Of a DNA stretch of 64,000 nt, positions 8,504-17,671 are shown one piece after another. The stretch covers positions 310,001 through 374,000 of the forward strand of contig JABTTW010000002.1 in NCBI GenBank assembly GCA_015075745.1, read 5' to 3'. The stretch is from Planctomycetia bacterium (lineage in GTDB: Bacteria; Planctomycetota; Phycisphaerae; UBA1845; UTPLA1). Numbering within the stretch: the stretch's first letter is position 1; every line of letters begins with the position of its first letter. The notes beneath the pieces were generated by a model. It worked only from the letters and a program-made list of their open reading frames with translations. It ran no database searches and had not been told where the DNA came from. Position numbers and translations under genes: made by a program.

Positions 8504-8603
8504 ACGACGGAGTGCTACGACTACAAAAAGCCGGACGAGTTTCGGGCCCATCCACACGAGAACGACATCCCCTATGACTGGACGCGCAAGGACGGTTGAG
8601 ATG
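8504..8603 (+). repeat. Direct repeat copy B: detached epimerase 3' end
   Basis: Second copy of the final ~100 bp of the epimerase gene, 436 bp downstream of the first. It still reads as epimerase C-terminus ending in the same TGA, but there is no upstream portion, so it is a gene fragment. All differences from the intact gene are synonymous, which suggests it evolved under selection as part of a complete gene before being cut off. Confidence 0.93.
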
Positions 8604-8616
8604 AATCCCGCGCGGG

Positions 8617-9804
8617 TCAGAGCTTGCTGAAGGCGTCGAGTGCTCTATCGAGGTGGGCGGTCTCGTGGGCCGCGGAGATCTGCACGCGCAGGCGGGCGCT
8701 TCCCTCGGGGACGACGGGATAGCCGAAGCCGATGACGAAGACGCCGAGCTCCAGGAGGCGCTTGCTGGCGGCGATGGCCTTGGCGGTGGGACCGAGGATG
8801 ATGGGGGTGATGGCGCTGGGGCCTTCGACGGTTTCGAAGCCGCGCTTCTTGAGGCCTTCGCGCATGTAGTGGACGTTCTCGCGCAGCTTTTCGACGCGCG
8901 AGACATCGCTCATGAGAATCTCAATGGCCTTTCGGGCGGCGCCGGCGGTGGCCGACGGGACGGCGTTTGAGAAAATCTGCGGGCGGGACTTCTGCACCAT
9001 GAGTTCGATGAGATTCTTTTTCGAAGCGACGTAACCACCTGCCGCGCCGCCGAGGGCCTTGCCGAGGGTGCCGGTCATGCAGTCGATCTTGCCGTGGAGA
9101 CCGTAGTGCTCGGCGACGCCGCGGCCGGTCGGACCGCAGACGCCGACGCCGTGAGAATCATCGACGATGAGCATGGCGCCGTACTGCTCGCAGAGGGCGT
9201 GAACCTTATCCAATTTGGCGATGTCGCCCTCCATGGAGAAGACGCCGTCGGTGATGACGATGCGGCAGGAGGCGGAGGCGGCGTCTTTCAGCTTGGACTC
9301 CAGGTCGTTCATGTCGGAGTGCTTGTAGACGGCGGACTTCGAGGCTTTGTTGATCTGCCGGCCGAGGCGCACGGCGTCGATGATGGAGGCGTGGTTCAAC
9401 TCGTCGCTGATGGCGCACACACTGTCGCCGCCGATGGTCATGAGGGTGGCGATGACGGCCTCGTTGGCATTCCAGCAGGAGACGTAGCTGGTCGCGGCCT
9501 GGGTCGCGGAGAGGTCGGCGATGGTGCGCTCGAGTTCGTGGTGATAGCCGAAGGTGCCGCAGATGAAGCGGACGGAACCGGTGCCGGCCCCCCACCGCTT
9601 CTGGGCGTCGATGCCGGCGGCGACGACCTGGGGATGATTGGCGAGGCCGAGATAGTCGTTCGAACAAAGGACAACAACCTTGCCGACGCCGTCGATTTCG
9701 GACTCGGCGCCCATCGGCTGCATCAGCGTCTTCAAATGCTTGAACTGTCCGGCGGCCTGGAGGGTCGCCAGATCGCCGTCGATTTGCTGCCAGATTGATG
9801 TCAT
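8617..9804 (-). CDS. kbl: Glycine C-acetyltransferase (2-amino-3-ketobutyrate CoA ligase)
   Basis: A 395-residue alpha-oxoamine synthase family PLP enzyme. Visible marks are LCSNDYLGLANHP near residue 48, GTGSVRFICGT near 75, DDSHGVGVCGP near 216 and the PLP-lysine motif TGTLGKALGGAAGG with Lys249. KBL splits 2-amino-3-ketobutyrate with CoA into glycine and acetyl-CoA, the second step of threonine catabolism. Its partner threonine dehydrogenase is encoded immediately upstream on the same strand, which favours KBL over the related BioF or HemA. GGAGG nine bases before ATG 9804 supports this start over a TTG two codons earlier. Confidence 0.92.
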   Translation of the reverse strand: MTSIWQQIDGDLATLQAAGQFKHLKTLMQPMGAESEIDGVGKVVVLCSNDYLGLANHPQVVAAGIDAQKRWGAGTGSVRFICGTFGYHHELERTIADLSATQAATSYVSCWNANEAVIATLMTIGGDSVCAISDELNHASIIDAVRLGRQINKASKSAVYKHSDMNDLESKLKDAASASCRIVITDGVFSMEGDIAKLDKVHALCEQYGAMLIVDDSHGVGVCGPTGRGVAEHYGLHGKIDCMTGTLGKALGGAAGGYVASKKNLIELMVQKSRPQIFSNAVPSATAGAARKAIEILMSDVSRVEKLRENVHYMREGLKKRGFETVEGPSAITPIILGPTAKAIAASKRLLELGVFVIGFGYPVVPEGSARLRVQISAAHETAHLDRALDAFSKL

Positions 9805-9832
9805 CGGCAAGGGCCTCCGGCGCCGTGCGCGA

Positions 9833-10870
9833 TTATTTGTCGCGATAGCGCTTGATGATTGCGGGTATCAAATAGTCGCTGAAGGCGCGGTCGAGTTCGT
9901 ACTCGGGCGCCCAACCCCAGTCGCGGCGGGCCGCGGAGTCGTCGACGTCGGCGGGCCAGGTATCGACGATACGAGCCCGGGGGGCATCGGGCTTGAATCG
10001 GATGACGGCGTTTGGAAAGGCGGCCATGACTCGGTCCTTCAACTCGCCGGCGGTGAGGCTGAAGGCTGAGACGTTGTAGGTGCGCTGGGTGAGGCGGTCG
10101 GCGGGGGCATCGGCGAGGACGATCAGGGAGCGAATCGCATCGGGCATGACCATGAAGGGAAGCTTTGCTTCGGCGGAGACGAAGCAATCGTATGGTTCGC
10201 CGCGGGCGGCGGCGTGAATCATCTCGACGGCGTAATCGCTGGTGCCGCCGGTGGGCATGGTGACGGCACTGATGAGGCCGGGGAAGCGGAGCGATCTGAA
10301 ATCGACGCCGCTCTTGGACTTTTCGGCGGCGAGCTGGCGATAGTGCAGGGTGTAGTAACGGCCGAGCTGCTCGCAGTAGAGCTTGTTGCAGCCGTACATG
10401 GTCGTAGGGAAGTTCCACTGATGTTCGAGGACGCGGCCGGCTTCCTTTTTCTCGCCGGGACCGGGCAGGCCGTAGACGGCGATCGAACTGGGGAAGATGA
10501 ACTTGACCGGGTTGCCATGCCATCGGGCCTGCTCGTGGGCGAGTTGGAGGAGATTGAGCGTGCCCTCGACGTTGACGCGATGGGCGGTGTCGGGGGTGTA
10601 TTCGGCGCGGGTGGAGAGCAGGGCCGCGAGGTGATAGATGGCGTGAATCTCGTACTGGCTGATGAGTCGCTGGAGGAGGTTGTTGTCGAGAATGTCGCCG
10701 ATGATCGAGGCGGCGCACTTGGCGCGGAGGGCTTCGTCGACATCCTTGATGTCGAGGGCGATGAGATCGCGTTCATTGGATTGGCTGAGGCGCTCGATGA
10801 GGCCGTAGCCCACCTCGCCGCTCGCGCCGGTAATGAGGACCGCAGGCTTTCGAAGACCTTGAGCGCCCAA
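9833..10870 (-). CDS. SDR-type L-threonine 3-dehydrogenase / NAD-dependent epimerase family
   Basis: The 345-residue product is an extended short-chain dehydrogenase. It has the NAD(P) loop GASGEVG at about residues 15-21 and the catalytic YxxxK as YGCNK (Tyr159, Lys163), plus PSSIAVYG and LRFPGLIS blocks typical of the UDP-galactose-epimerase-like threonine dehydrogenases. It would oxidise L-threonine to 2-amino-3-ketobutyrate, the substrate of KBL encoded 28 bp downstream. The gene pairing is the main reason for preferring threonine dehydrogenase over a sugar epimerase. The open frame begins with TTG and no convincing ribosome binding site, so the start is uncertain. Confidence 0.85.
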   Translation of the reverse strand: MGAQGLRKPAVLITGASGEVGYGLIERLSQSNERDLIALDIKDVDEALRAKCAASIIGDILDNNLLQRLISQYEIHAIYHLAALLSTRAEYTPDTAHRVNVEGTLNLLQLAHEQARWHGNPVKFIFPSSIAVYGLPGPGEKKEAGRVLEHQWNFPTTMYGCNKLYCEQLGRYYTLHYRQLAAEKSKSGVDFRSLRFPGLISAVTMPTGGTSDYAVEMIHAAARGEPYDCFVSAEAKLPFMVMPDAIRSLIVLADAPADRLTQRTYNVSAFSLTAGELKDRVMAAFPNAVIRFKPDAPRARIVDTWPADVDDSAARRDWGWAPEYELDRAFSDYLIPAIIKRYRDK

Positions 10871-10929
10871 GGGTCAACCCCACAAAGAAGAACATGGTCG
10901 GTCGAAGCGAACGCCGATACGACCTTGCG

Positions 10930-11979
10930 TCAGCGACCGGCAGCCTGGGCAGCGGCGCGGTTTTTCTGCTCGATGGACGCGAGGGAATCCAGGCGCTTAA
11001 CCATGGAGTCGTAAAGGCGATTGATCGGCATCTTCAACTCTTCGACCTTTTTCGCCTTCTCGGGGCCGTCGACCATCGCGGCTGCTTCGTCCATCGCGGC
11101 CTTCGACTGGGCCAGGAGTGCTTCAGCGGTCTTGATCGACTGATTCACGACGCCCTTGGCGGTTTCCATCTGGGTCGCGTCGAACTCATACTTTTCGCTG
11201 GCGGTGTTGAGTGCGGCGTTCCACTGCTCGAGCAGCGGGGCCTCTGGAAGCGGCGCGCCCGGGGCAACGCGCGGGGTGGCCGGAGCCGGCGGCGGAGGCG
11301 GCGTCGCGGGGCGGGCCTGGGTGACGGCGGGCTGAGCGGGATTGGCCGGGGGCGGCGTGTCGTCGTGTGTCACGACGACGGGCTGCGGGGCCGGGCGCTC
11401 GGGCAACTGAATCGCCGGGGTGGGGCCAGGGGGTATTTCGCCCATGACAAGGCCGTCGATCTTCTCGATGTCGAATGGTTCGCCGGCGGCCTTGACCTGC
11501 TCAGAGAGTTTCTCGGCCATTCGGGCGCGGCCGGCACTGACCATCTCGCTGGTCAGCGAGGCCTCAACCACGCGAATCGTGTTGCGAAGACTGAGGGGCG
11601 CTTTGGCAAGGATGGCGTAGTACTGGCGGTGGAACTTCTTCCAGCGGGCCGAACGCTGATCCTGCGAGACGTTTGAGTCGTGATAGGTGATGGTCATGGC
11701 CAGGCGAAGGCGGGAGAGGGTGAGGGCCGACTCGCGCTGGTACTGGGCCTGGGCGGGCATGAGCTCGCGGAGGGCGTCGAGAATCTTCGCGCTTTCGGAG
11801 CCACCGGCCTGGTACATGTCATGGACGAATTTGTTGCGGTCGGCGACGAGCCGCTCGATGTCCTGCTGGTCGGACGACAAGTAAGGAGGCTGCGCCGCGG
11901 AGACATTCGCGACATGCGACAGGGCGCCGCCGGTGATCGTGACAAGTAAGAGCCATGTAGGGATGGTTCGTGCGATCAT
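10930..11979 (-). CDS. Exported helical protein with proline-rich linker, unknown function
   Basis: A 349-residue protein with a signal peptide (WLLLVTITGGALSHVANVSA, likely cut after A-x-A near residue 28). Residues 35-185 are charged and helical. A Pro/Ala-rich linker covers about 205-260 and contains a run of five prolines. A second helical, Lys/Glu-rich region ends the protein. This looks like a periplasmic or envelope-spanning scaffold, but I do not recognise a family. GAGGA upstream of ATG 11979 supports this start over one 17 codons earlier. It is a separate unit between the threonine pair and the dGTPase, all on the minus strand. Confidence 0.65.
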   Translation of the reverse strand: MIARTIPTWLLLVTITGGALSHVANVSAAQPPYLSSDQQDIERLVADRNKFVHDMYQAGGSESAKILDALRELMPAQAQYQRESALTLSRLRLAMTITYHDSNVSQDQRSARWKKFHRQYYAILAKAPLSLRNTIRVVEASLTSEMVSAGRARMAEKLSEQVKAAGEPFDIEKIDGLVMGEIPPGPTPAIQLPERPAPQPVVVTHDDTPPPANPAQPAVTQARPATPPPPPAPATPRVAPGAPLPEAPLLEQWNAALNTASEKYEFDATQMETAKGVVNQSIKTAEALLAQSKAAMDEAAAMVDGPEKAKKVEELKMPINRLYDSMVKRLDSLASIEQKNRAAAQAAGR

Positions 11980-12128
11980 GCCTGGTTTCCTCTTCAAAGG
12001 ACCGCTCGATGAACGGAGCAAAGTTGCCAAATTCCGAGCCCGAGATTTTCGCGCCGGAGGCAGAGGAAGTCAATCGTCGTAAATCCTCATTGTTACAAGG
12101 CTTTGACATTTGACGGGGCTGTTGCGTC

Positions 12129-13283
12129 TTACTCGAAACTGGACGCCGAAAAGAGCCTGCGGTGCTCATCCTGACAAAACTGGTCGGTCATTCCGGCGAT
12201 GTAGTCGCAGATGACGCGGCCGGGGCCCTGCTCGGGGATTCTCGCGGCGAATCGCTCGGGCATGAGGGCCGGTTCGGCCCGATAGGCGTCAAAGAGCTCG
12301 CGGATCAGGCGTCGGGCCTTGGAGTCCATGCGGATGACGCGGTGATTCTTGTAGAGCGACTCGAGCAGCATCGAGCCGAGGCGCTCCATCTCTTTTTCAA
12401 GGGCCGCAGAGAAGCCGATGAGTTGCTGCTGAAGGGACCGGACGTCGTCGACGGTCTTGACGCCGGCGGATTTGATTCGGCGGGTGCTCTCTTCGGCGGC
12501 GTCTTTGACGATGCGGCGGTTGATCAGGTCGAGGATGGGCCGGCGGATCGCGGGGAGCGGGGAATCGGGAAAACGCTTGCGAACATGATCGGCGGCTTCG
12601 CGCCAAAGGGCGCTGGCGGCGATGGCTTCCTCGGCCAGGGCGCCTTCGACGAGGCCGTCTTCGATGTCGTGAAGGGTGTAGGCAATGGTGTCGGCGAGAT
12701 TGGCGACCTGACCTTCGAGGGGGGCGGAGGGGCCGGAGTTAATCAGCGCGGCGACGCCGTCACCGAGCGCGCGATTGCGGTCGGGTTTGTCGTACCAGGT
12801 CTGGTGTTTGAGGAGGGACTCGCGCAGTTCGAAGCTGAGATTCAACCCGCGGAAGGCGGGATAGGGATGCTCGAGATAGTCGACGACGCGGAGGGATTGC
12901 AGGTTGTGCTCGAAGCCGCCGGCGTCGGACATCAGTGCGGCGAGCGCCTTTTCGCCGGCGTGGCCGAAGGGCGGATGTCCGAGGTCGTGGGCCATGGCGA
13001 TGCCGCCGGCGAGTCGCGCGCTGAGGCCGAGCAGGCCGGCGAGGCGCTGGGCCTGGGCGACGACTTCGAGGGTATGGGTGAGTCGGGTGCGGAAGTGGTC
13101 GCCGTGATCGGCGACGAAGACCTGGGTCTTGTGGCGCAGGCGGCGGAAGGCCATGCAATTCAGGATTCTCTGGCGATCGGTCTGGAAGGGGCAGTCGTCG
13201 AGCAGGTCGGTTTCGGCGTGGGCGCGGCCGCGCGAGTTTGCCGCGGAGACTGCATAGGTTGCCAGAGCCTCGCCACCAGACAT
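12129..13283 (-). CDS. dgt: dGTPase-like HD-domain triphosphohydrolase
   Basis: The 384-residue protein follows the deoxyguanosinetriphosphate triphosphohydrolase-like family: RILNCMAFRRLRHKTQV, then a metal-binding HD site with LTHTLEV (His70) and AHDLGHPPFGHAGE (His99-Asp100), then FEHNLQSLRVV. These enzymes hydrolyse dNTPs to deoxynucleoside and tripolyphosphate. I use ATG 13283 because it begins 8 bp after the HIT gene stop, whereas the longer frame from 13343 would overlap that gene by 53 bp. Co-transcription with the HIT hydrolase suggests a shared nucleotide-housekeeping role. Confidence 0.88.
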   Translation of the reverse strand: MSGGEALATYAVSAANSRGRAHAETDLLDDCPFQTDRQRILNCMAFRRLRHKTQVFVADHGDHFRTRLTHTLEVVAQAQRLAGLLGLSARLAGGIAMAHDLGHPPFGHAGEKALAALMSDAGGFEHNLQSLRVVDYLEHPYPAFRGLNLSFELRESLLKHQTWYDKPDRNRALGDGVAALINSGPSAPLEGQVANLADTIAYTLHDIEDGLVEGALAEEAIAASALWREAADHVRKRFPDSPLPAIRRPILDLINRRIVKDAAEESTRRIKSAGVKTVDDVRSLQQQLIGFSAALEKEMERLGSMLLESLYKNHRVIRMDSKARRLIRELFDAYRAEPALMPERFAARIPEQGPGRVICDYIAGMTDQFCQDEHRRLFSASSFE

Positions 13284-13290
13284 CGGACGC

Positions 13291-13812
13291 CTAAGACCTT
13301 TCCGGCAGGCCCAGCATGGCTGCGCCGGCCTTGAGTCGTGCATAGCTCTGATTCAAGCCTTCCGGGATGACGCGGACGCCGCCCAGGACAGCCATGAAGT
13401 TTGTGTCGCCGTTCCAGCGCGGGACGACGTGTACGTGTAAGTGGTCGGGCAGGCCGGCGCCGGCACAGCGGCCGAAATTGATGCCGAAGTTGAAGCCGTG
13501 GGCCCCTACCACATGGGTCAGAAGCGTCTTCGCCTGCCGCGTATGGCCCATGAGCTCGGCGAGCTTTGCATCGGCGAAATCTGGCAGGTCGCCCTTGTGC
13601 GAGCATGACGCCACCAGCAGGTGGCCGTTGGTGTATGGGAAGCGGTTGAGGACGACGAAGAAATCGTCGGTTCGCCACAGGACCAAGTTCTCCGAGTCCT
13701 TTTCCGGCGCGGCGGCGTAGTCGCAGAGGAAGCAGCCGCCCGACTCTTCGGCCAGAGAATGGATGTACTCCATTCGCCAGGGGGCCCAGATATTTTTTGG
13801 AAATTCGTCCAT
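13291..13812 (-). CDS. HIT-family hydrolase, Ap4A phosphorylase-like
   Basis: A 173-residue histidine-triad protein. The motif HLHVHVVP (His124, His126, His128) lies near the C-terminus and is followed by RWNGDTNFM, a combination found in the Ap4A phosphorylase/ATP adenylyltransferase branch. An N-terminal CFLC pair (Cys27, Cys30) and a later His may bind zinc as in several HIT proteins. The likely reaction is cleavage of dinucleoside polyphosphates or nucleotidyl adducts. The gene is first in a two-gene unit with dgt. Confidence 0.88.
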   Translation of the reverse strand: MDEFPKNIWAPWRMEYIHSLAEESGGCFLCDYAAAPEKDSENLVLWRTDDFFVVLNRFPYTNGHLLVASCSHKGDLPDFADAKLAELMGHTRQAKTLLTHVVGAHGFNFGINFGRCAGAGLPDHLHVHVVPRWNGDTNFMAVLGGVRVIPEGLNQSYARLKAGAAMLGLPERS

Positions 13813-13954
13813 GGCTTTTCGCGCTGCCTGGGGTAACTGGCGACTTTCGATGCCGATTGCCGCCGATTCGGTGGAGGGCCCATTTGAAGGCCGCCAACCC
13901 GAGCCACGAGATTACCTCGCCGTATCGGGAGCGTCAAAATCCGAGGATGACAGA

Positions 13955-14650
13955 TTATTTTGCGGCGGCCACGTCCTGACTGGAGAGGGGCGGGCCGAGC
14001 TTTCTGCGGAGGGCGAGCTGATGTGAGACGACGGCGGCGCGGTCCTTTTGAGCTACGAAGGTGCCGGAGATGTGGCACGGGCCGAAGAGGTCGGCCGGGG
14101 CATTGACGAAACGGGCCGGACAGAGGGCGGCCGACTCCAGCATGCCGGTGACAGTTTGGCCGTCGTGAGACTCGTTGAAGGAGACGAAGCCGGCGCCTTC
14201 GTAGGTGATGCAATTGCGGCCGGTGGTGAGGCAGTAGACGATGTTCGCGTTGGTCTGCGTGCTTTCGGCGAAGGTCGAGCCGGGGATGGCGCGCCAGAAG
14301 ACCTTGAGCTCAAGGGTCTGGGACAATCGGACGGGCTCGCCGGGGGTGGGAGTCGATTCGGGGGCTTCGTCCGGCGTGTCGACTTCGCGCGCTACGTAGG
14401 TCGGCGAGACGGTGAAGATGAAGGTGTGGTTCTTGCTGGAGTCGACGCAGAAGTATCCCGCGTCGAAGACCTCGCTGTAGCGTTGGGGGGCTGCGCTGTC
14501 TTTGAATGACTCAATTTCAAATTGGGTGATCGGCTTGGTGCAGCCCGACAAGAGGCAGAGCGATGCCGCAATCATTGAAATGCGGACTCCGCGCTGACCG
14601 CGCGAGAGAACTTCCCACCTGCAATGACCATTAGCCCTCATGGGTGTCAA
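13955..14650 (-). CDS. Predicted lipoprotein, unknown function
   Basis: The product carries a hydrophobic segment ending in a lipobox, SLCLLSGC, so it is probably a lipoprotein. The mature part is about 195 residues, rich in beta strands, with several Cys (CVDSSKN, IVYCLTTGRNC, ALCPARF, GPCHISG) and a Thr/Pro/Glu-rich insert. I do not recognise a family. The start is uncertain: ATG 14650, 14641 or 14575 all keep the lipobox. The first of these overlaps the end of the amidohydrolase gene upstream by 20 bp, so the two are probably co-transcribed. Confidence 0.6.
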   Translation of the reverse strand: MTPMRANGHCRWEVLSRGQRGVRISMIAASLCLLSGCTKPITQFEIESFKDSAAPQRYSEVFDAGYFCVDSSKNHTFIFTVSPTYVAREVDTPDEAPESTPTPGEPVRLSQTLELKVFWRAIPGSTFAESTQTNANIVYCLTTGRNCITYEGAGFVSFNESHDGQTVTGMLESAALCPARFVNAPADLFGPCHISGTFVAQKDRAAVVSHQLALRRKLGPPLSSQDVAAAK

Positions 14651-15551
14651 TCAGCTCCGCCTGGCCGGCCCGTTTTTGTGAGGACTGTCCGGTGATCCCG
14701 AGGAGGCCGATGGCGTCGCGTTCGACGATGCCGGCGAGGTGTGCCCGGGGGACGGTGGGCAGGTTGGTCCCGGTGACCAGTTGGTTGATTCGGTAGAGCG
14801 ACTCGATGGCGGTCGTCGCTGTGGTGAAAGGGAAGTCGCTTCCGAAGAGGAGCTTGTCGATGACGCCGAACTGGTATGCGGAGAGCAGTGAGTTGTAGGC
14901 CTGCCAGGGACGATGGAGGAGCGAGCTGATGTCGGCGAAGACGTTGGGATGCTTGCCGAGCATGACGACGCACTCCTCGACCCACGGGTAACCCATGTGG
15001 GAGATGACCAGCTTCAGGTGCGGCAGTTCGCGGGCAACTTCGTCGAGCAGGACCGGCCGGGCGAATTCCATTTTGCTTTCGATGCGAAGGTGGCCGTGAT
15101 CGATGATGACCGGCATGCGCAGGCGGGCCGCCTCGGCGAAGACCTGCATCGCCCTGCTGTCGGCGGGGTGGAAGTCCTGTGCGGCGGGCGAGACGGTAAT
15201 GGCGCGCATGCCGTGAACTTCGTAGGCCTCGGAGACGTCCTCGATGGCCTCGGACAGGTTGGTCGGGTCCACGCCGGCGACGCCGATCAACTTGTCTGGA
15301 TGCTGCCGGACGTATTGGGCGACGAGCGAGGTGGGAATCTCGACGCCGAGGTATCGGCTCTTGAAGCTGAGGACGAATGACTTGTCCACGGGATCGCTGG
15401 CGGCGAGATGGGTCGCGGTCGAGGCATCAGGCCATCCCCCTTCAAGCGGCATGGCCGAAATCCCCCGGCCCTGCCTCATCGAAGCATCCGGCTGGCGCAG
15501 ACCCAGTTGCTCCGGCGATTCCCAGACGTGCGTGTAGCAGTCGATGATCAT
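14631..15551 (-). CDS. Amidohydrolase family (amidohydrolase 2) metal-dependent hydrolase
   Basis: A 306-residue TIM-barrel hydrolase of the amidohydrolase-2 type. Visible marks are MIIDCYTHVWE at the N-terminus (metal-binding strand, with T-H instead of the usual H-x-H), VIIDHGHLR mid-protein, LKLVISHMGYPWVEE, and LLFGSDFPF near the end with the metal Asp. The substrate cannot be told; relatives act as decarboxylases or lactonases. ATG 15551 places the barrel strand at the very start as the family prefers. An ATG at 15566 is also possible, but there GGAGG abuts the start with no spacer. Confidence 0.75.
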   Translation of the reverse strand: MIIDCYTHVWESPEQLGLRQPDASMRQGRGISAMPLEGGWPDASTATHLAASDPVDKSFVLSFKSRYLGVEIPTSLVAQYVRQHPDKLIGVAGVDPTNLSEAIEDVSEAYEVHGMRAITVSPAAQDFHPADSRAMQVFAEAARLRMPVIIDHGHLRIESKMEFARPVLLDEVARELPHLKLVISHMGYPWVEECVVMLGKHPNVFADISSLLHRPWQAYNSLLSAYQFGVIDKLLFGSDFPFTTATTAIESLYRINQLVTGTNLPTVPRAHLAGIVERDAIGLLGITGQSSQKRAGQAELIDTHEG

Positions 15552-15899
15552 GATGGGTTGGTGCATCCTCCAAGGAGCCGGATTTCGGTCAGAGCATGGG
15601 TGGAATCTATCGGGGCGAGGGGGATTTCTCAAGAAAAGCGGCGGGAACTCCGGTTGACGGCGACGGCGCTGCGAATGGTCGAGCAAATCAATGGCTCGTT
15701 CCAATGGAGTGCTCGTCGCGCTGACCTCTGTTGTGTGCTTGCGGTCGATCGCGTGCGCGGGACTGCGGTTGATGGTATTGGGAGGGGCAAATTCGATGCG
15801 AGGGCGGGGGTCGCCCTTGATTTTTGGGGCGGGGTGCCCGATATTGCCGGGCTCGGCCTCCGGCGGGTGAATGAACCGTCGGGGGCGTAAAAAATCCCG

Positions 15900-15982
15900 G
15901 GGCGTGTGTCCGAGTGGCCAAAGGAGACGGGCTGTAAACCCGTTGGCTTATGCCTTCGCTGGTTCGAATCCAGCCGCGCCCA
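15900..15982 (+). tRNA. tRNA-Tyr (anticodon GUA)
   Basis: An 83-nt class II tRNA. The acceptor arms GGGCGTG and CGCGCCC pair across seven positions (one G-U). The anticodon stem ACGGG/CCCGT encloses CTGTAAA, giving anticodon GTA. A long variable arm and the T-loop GGTTCGAATCC follow. The discriminator base is A and the CCA tail is not encoded. Confidence 0.96.
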
Positions 15983-16041
15983 ATCTTATATCTTTAAGCC
16001 CTTTTTGAAGAGCATTCGGCGGCTCGATCGCTCGGGTACGG

Positions 16042-16647
16042 ATGAACATCCCCAATCAGATTACGACCGGTCGCCTTCTCCTGTCTCTGGTATTTCTCGG
16101 GCTCCTTTCGCAGTTTGAATGGTCCCATCGGGACGAGCACCTCTGGCTGATCAATTGGGCGTTCTGGATCTTCATCGTCTGCGCCGTGGGCGACATCGTC
16201 GACGGCTACCTTGCACGGCGGCACAACCAGATCACATCGCTGGGGCGGGTTCTCGATCCTTTCGCGGACAAGATTCTCGTTTGCGGCGGGTTCGTCATGC
16301 TGCTGGGGACCGGCTTCTACGACGCCGAGGGCAGGAGCGTGACCGGGCTTGAGGCGTGGATGGTCGTGGTGATTGTCGGCCGCGAGCTACTCATCAGCAG
16401 CCTGCGCGGATTCTCCGAGGCGTCGGGCAAACCGTATGCGGCGAACTATTGGGGGAAGGTGAAGATGGTGATCCAGTCGGTGACGGTGCCGTGGATCATC
16501 CGCACGCTCGGACCGGCGCGCGAGGTACCGTGGCTGATGACGGCCCGGGACGTGCTGATCTGGTCGACGATCATCGTCACGGTGCTTTCGACGCTTTCAT
16601 ATCTCTCTGCATCGCGTGCCGCCCTGCTGGAGAAGTCCCGTGGGTGA
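16042..16647 (+). CDS. pgsA: CDP-diacylglycerol-glycerol-3-phosphate 3-phosphatidyltransferase
   Basis: The 201-residue membrane protein has the CDP-alcohol phosphotransferase signature D-G-x2-A-R-x8-G-x3-D-x3-D, seen as DGYLARR followed by GRVLDPFADK. It makes phosphatidylglycerophosphate from CDP-diacylglycerol. The opening NIPNQITTGRLLL is typical of PgsA. About four to six membrane helices are visible. The gene overlaps uppP by 8 bp, so the two are translated from one message. It starts 59 bp after tRNA-Tyr. Confidence 0.92.
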   Translation: MNIPNQITTGRLLLSLVFLGLLSQFEWSHRDEHLWLINWAFWIFIVCAVGDIVDGYLARRHNQITSLGRVLDPFADKILVCGGFVMLLGTGFYDAEGRSVTGLEAWMVVVIVGRELLISSLRGFSEASGKPYAANYWGKVKMVIQSVTVPWIIRTLGPAREVPWLMTARDVLIWSTIIVTVLSTLSYLSASRAALLEKSRG

Positions 16648-17482
16648 CACCCTGCGCGCGGTCATTCTGGGGATCATCGAGGGTCTGACCGAGTTTCTTC
16701 CGGTGTCCAGCACCGGTCACATGATCGTGGCCATGCCGTGGCTGGGGATCGACGGCGAGGCGGCGCCTTGGCCGACGTTTCTTTATTTCATCCAGACGGG
16801 GGCGATCCTCGCGGTGGTCATTTATTTTTTTCGGCCGCTGATTGCGGCGTGCCTGACCAAGCCGGCCAATGGCTGGCGGAGTCATCTCATCAGCAAGCTG
16901 ATCATCGCGATGATCCCGGCGGCGGCGATCGGCATTCCGCTGAATGACGTCGCCGAGGCCTATCTGGAGAAGCCGGTTCCCGTGGCGGCGGCGCTGATTG
17001 TCGGCGGCGTGGTGATGGTGTTGATTGAGCGCCGGTATCGCCGAACGACGGGGCCGCATGTGAATGACATCACGATCAGGCAGGCGTTTCTCGTCGGACT
17101 GGCGCAGTGCGTGGCGATCATTCCCGGCACGAGCCGTTCAATGGCGACGATCATGGGCGGATTGATGGTGGGGATGACCGGGTCGGTCGCGGCGCAGTTT
17201 TCTTTTTATCTGGCGATCCCGACGCTGCTGGGGGCGGGCATTCTGCGCATCTTCAAGCACCGGGACGCCCTGACCGGCGAGCACGCCCAGGTGATGATGA
17301 TCGGGTTCGGTGTGTCATTTGTGGTGGCGCTGGCCGTCGTGGCGGCGTTTATGAGGTACATTCAGACCAAGCCGCTCTGGCCATTTGCCATTTATCGCAT
17401 GGCCCTGGGGGCGGCGGTGCTGGCGTGGTTCTTCCTGCGGGCCGCGAATTCGGCCGGGCAGACGGCGCTCGCCGGGCTCTAA
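16640..17482 (+). CDS. uppP: Undecaprenyl-diphosphatase UppP/BacA
   Basis: A 280-residue polytopic protein with both signature motifs of the BacA family: EGLTEFLPVSSTGH near residues 14-27 and IIPGTSRSMATIMGG mid-protein. It recycles undecaprenyl diphosphate to the monophosphate carrier used for peptidoglycan and polysaccharide export and can give bacitracin tolerance. I use GTG 16640, which gives a normal short N-terminus and an 8-bp overlap with pgsA. The ATG at 16616 would add eight non-conserved residues. Pairing with pgsA joins two membrane-lipid steps. Confidence 0.92.
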   Translation: MGDTLRAVILGIIEGLTEFLPVSSTGHMIVAMPWLGIDGEAAPWPTFLYFIQTGAILAVVIYFFRPLIAACLTKPANGWRSHLISKLIIAMIPAAAIGIPLNDVAEAYLEKPVPVAAALIVGGVVMVLIERRYRRTTGPHVNDITIRQAFLVGLAQCVAIIPGTSRSMATIMGGLMVGMTGSVAAQFSFYLAIPTLLGAGILRIFKHRDALTGEHAQVMMIGFGVSFVVALAVVAAFMRYIQTKPLWPFAIYRMALGAAVLAWFFLRAANSAGQTALAGL

Positions 17483-17671
17483 AGGCTGTCTCGACAGGCA
17501 CTTACCCTCGCGGGCGGGCACTGGCGGAAATTCTCCATCTATTCAACTAACTTTTCCCGGCTGCTTCTGTCTATCTCATTGAGTTGTTCGGAGCCGGGGC
17601 TTTGAGCCGTGTGGCGACGAGTGCTTTGAGGTAAACTTTCTTCAGGTGCGCACTGGAACGGGAGGTATGAC

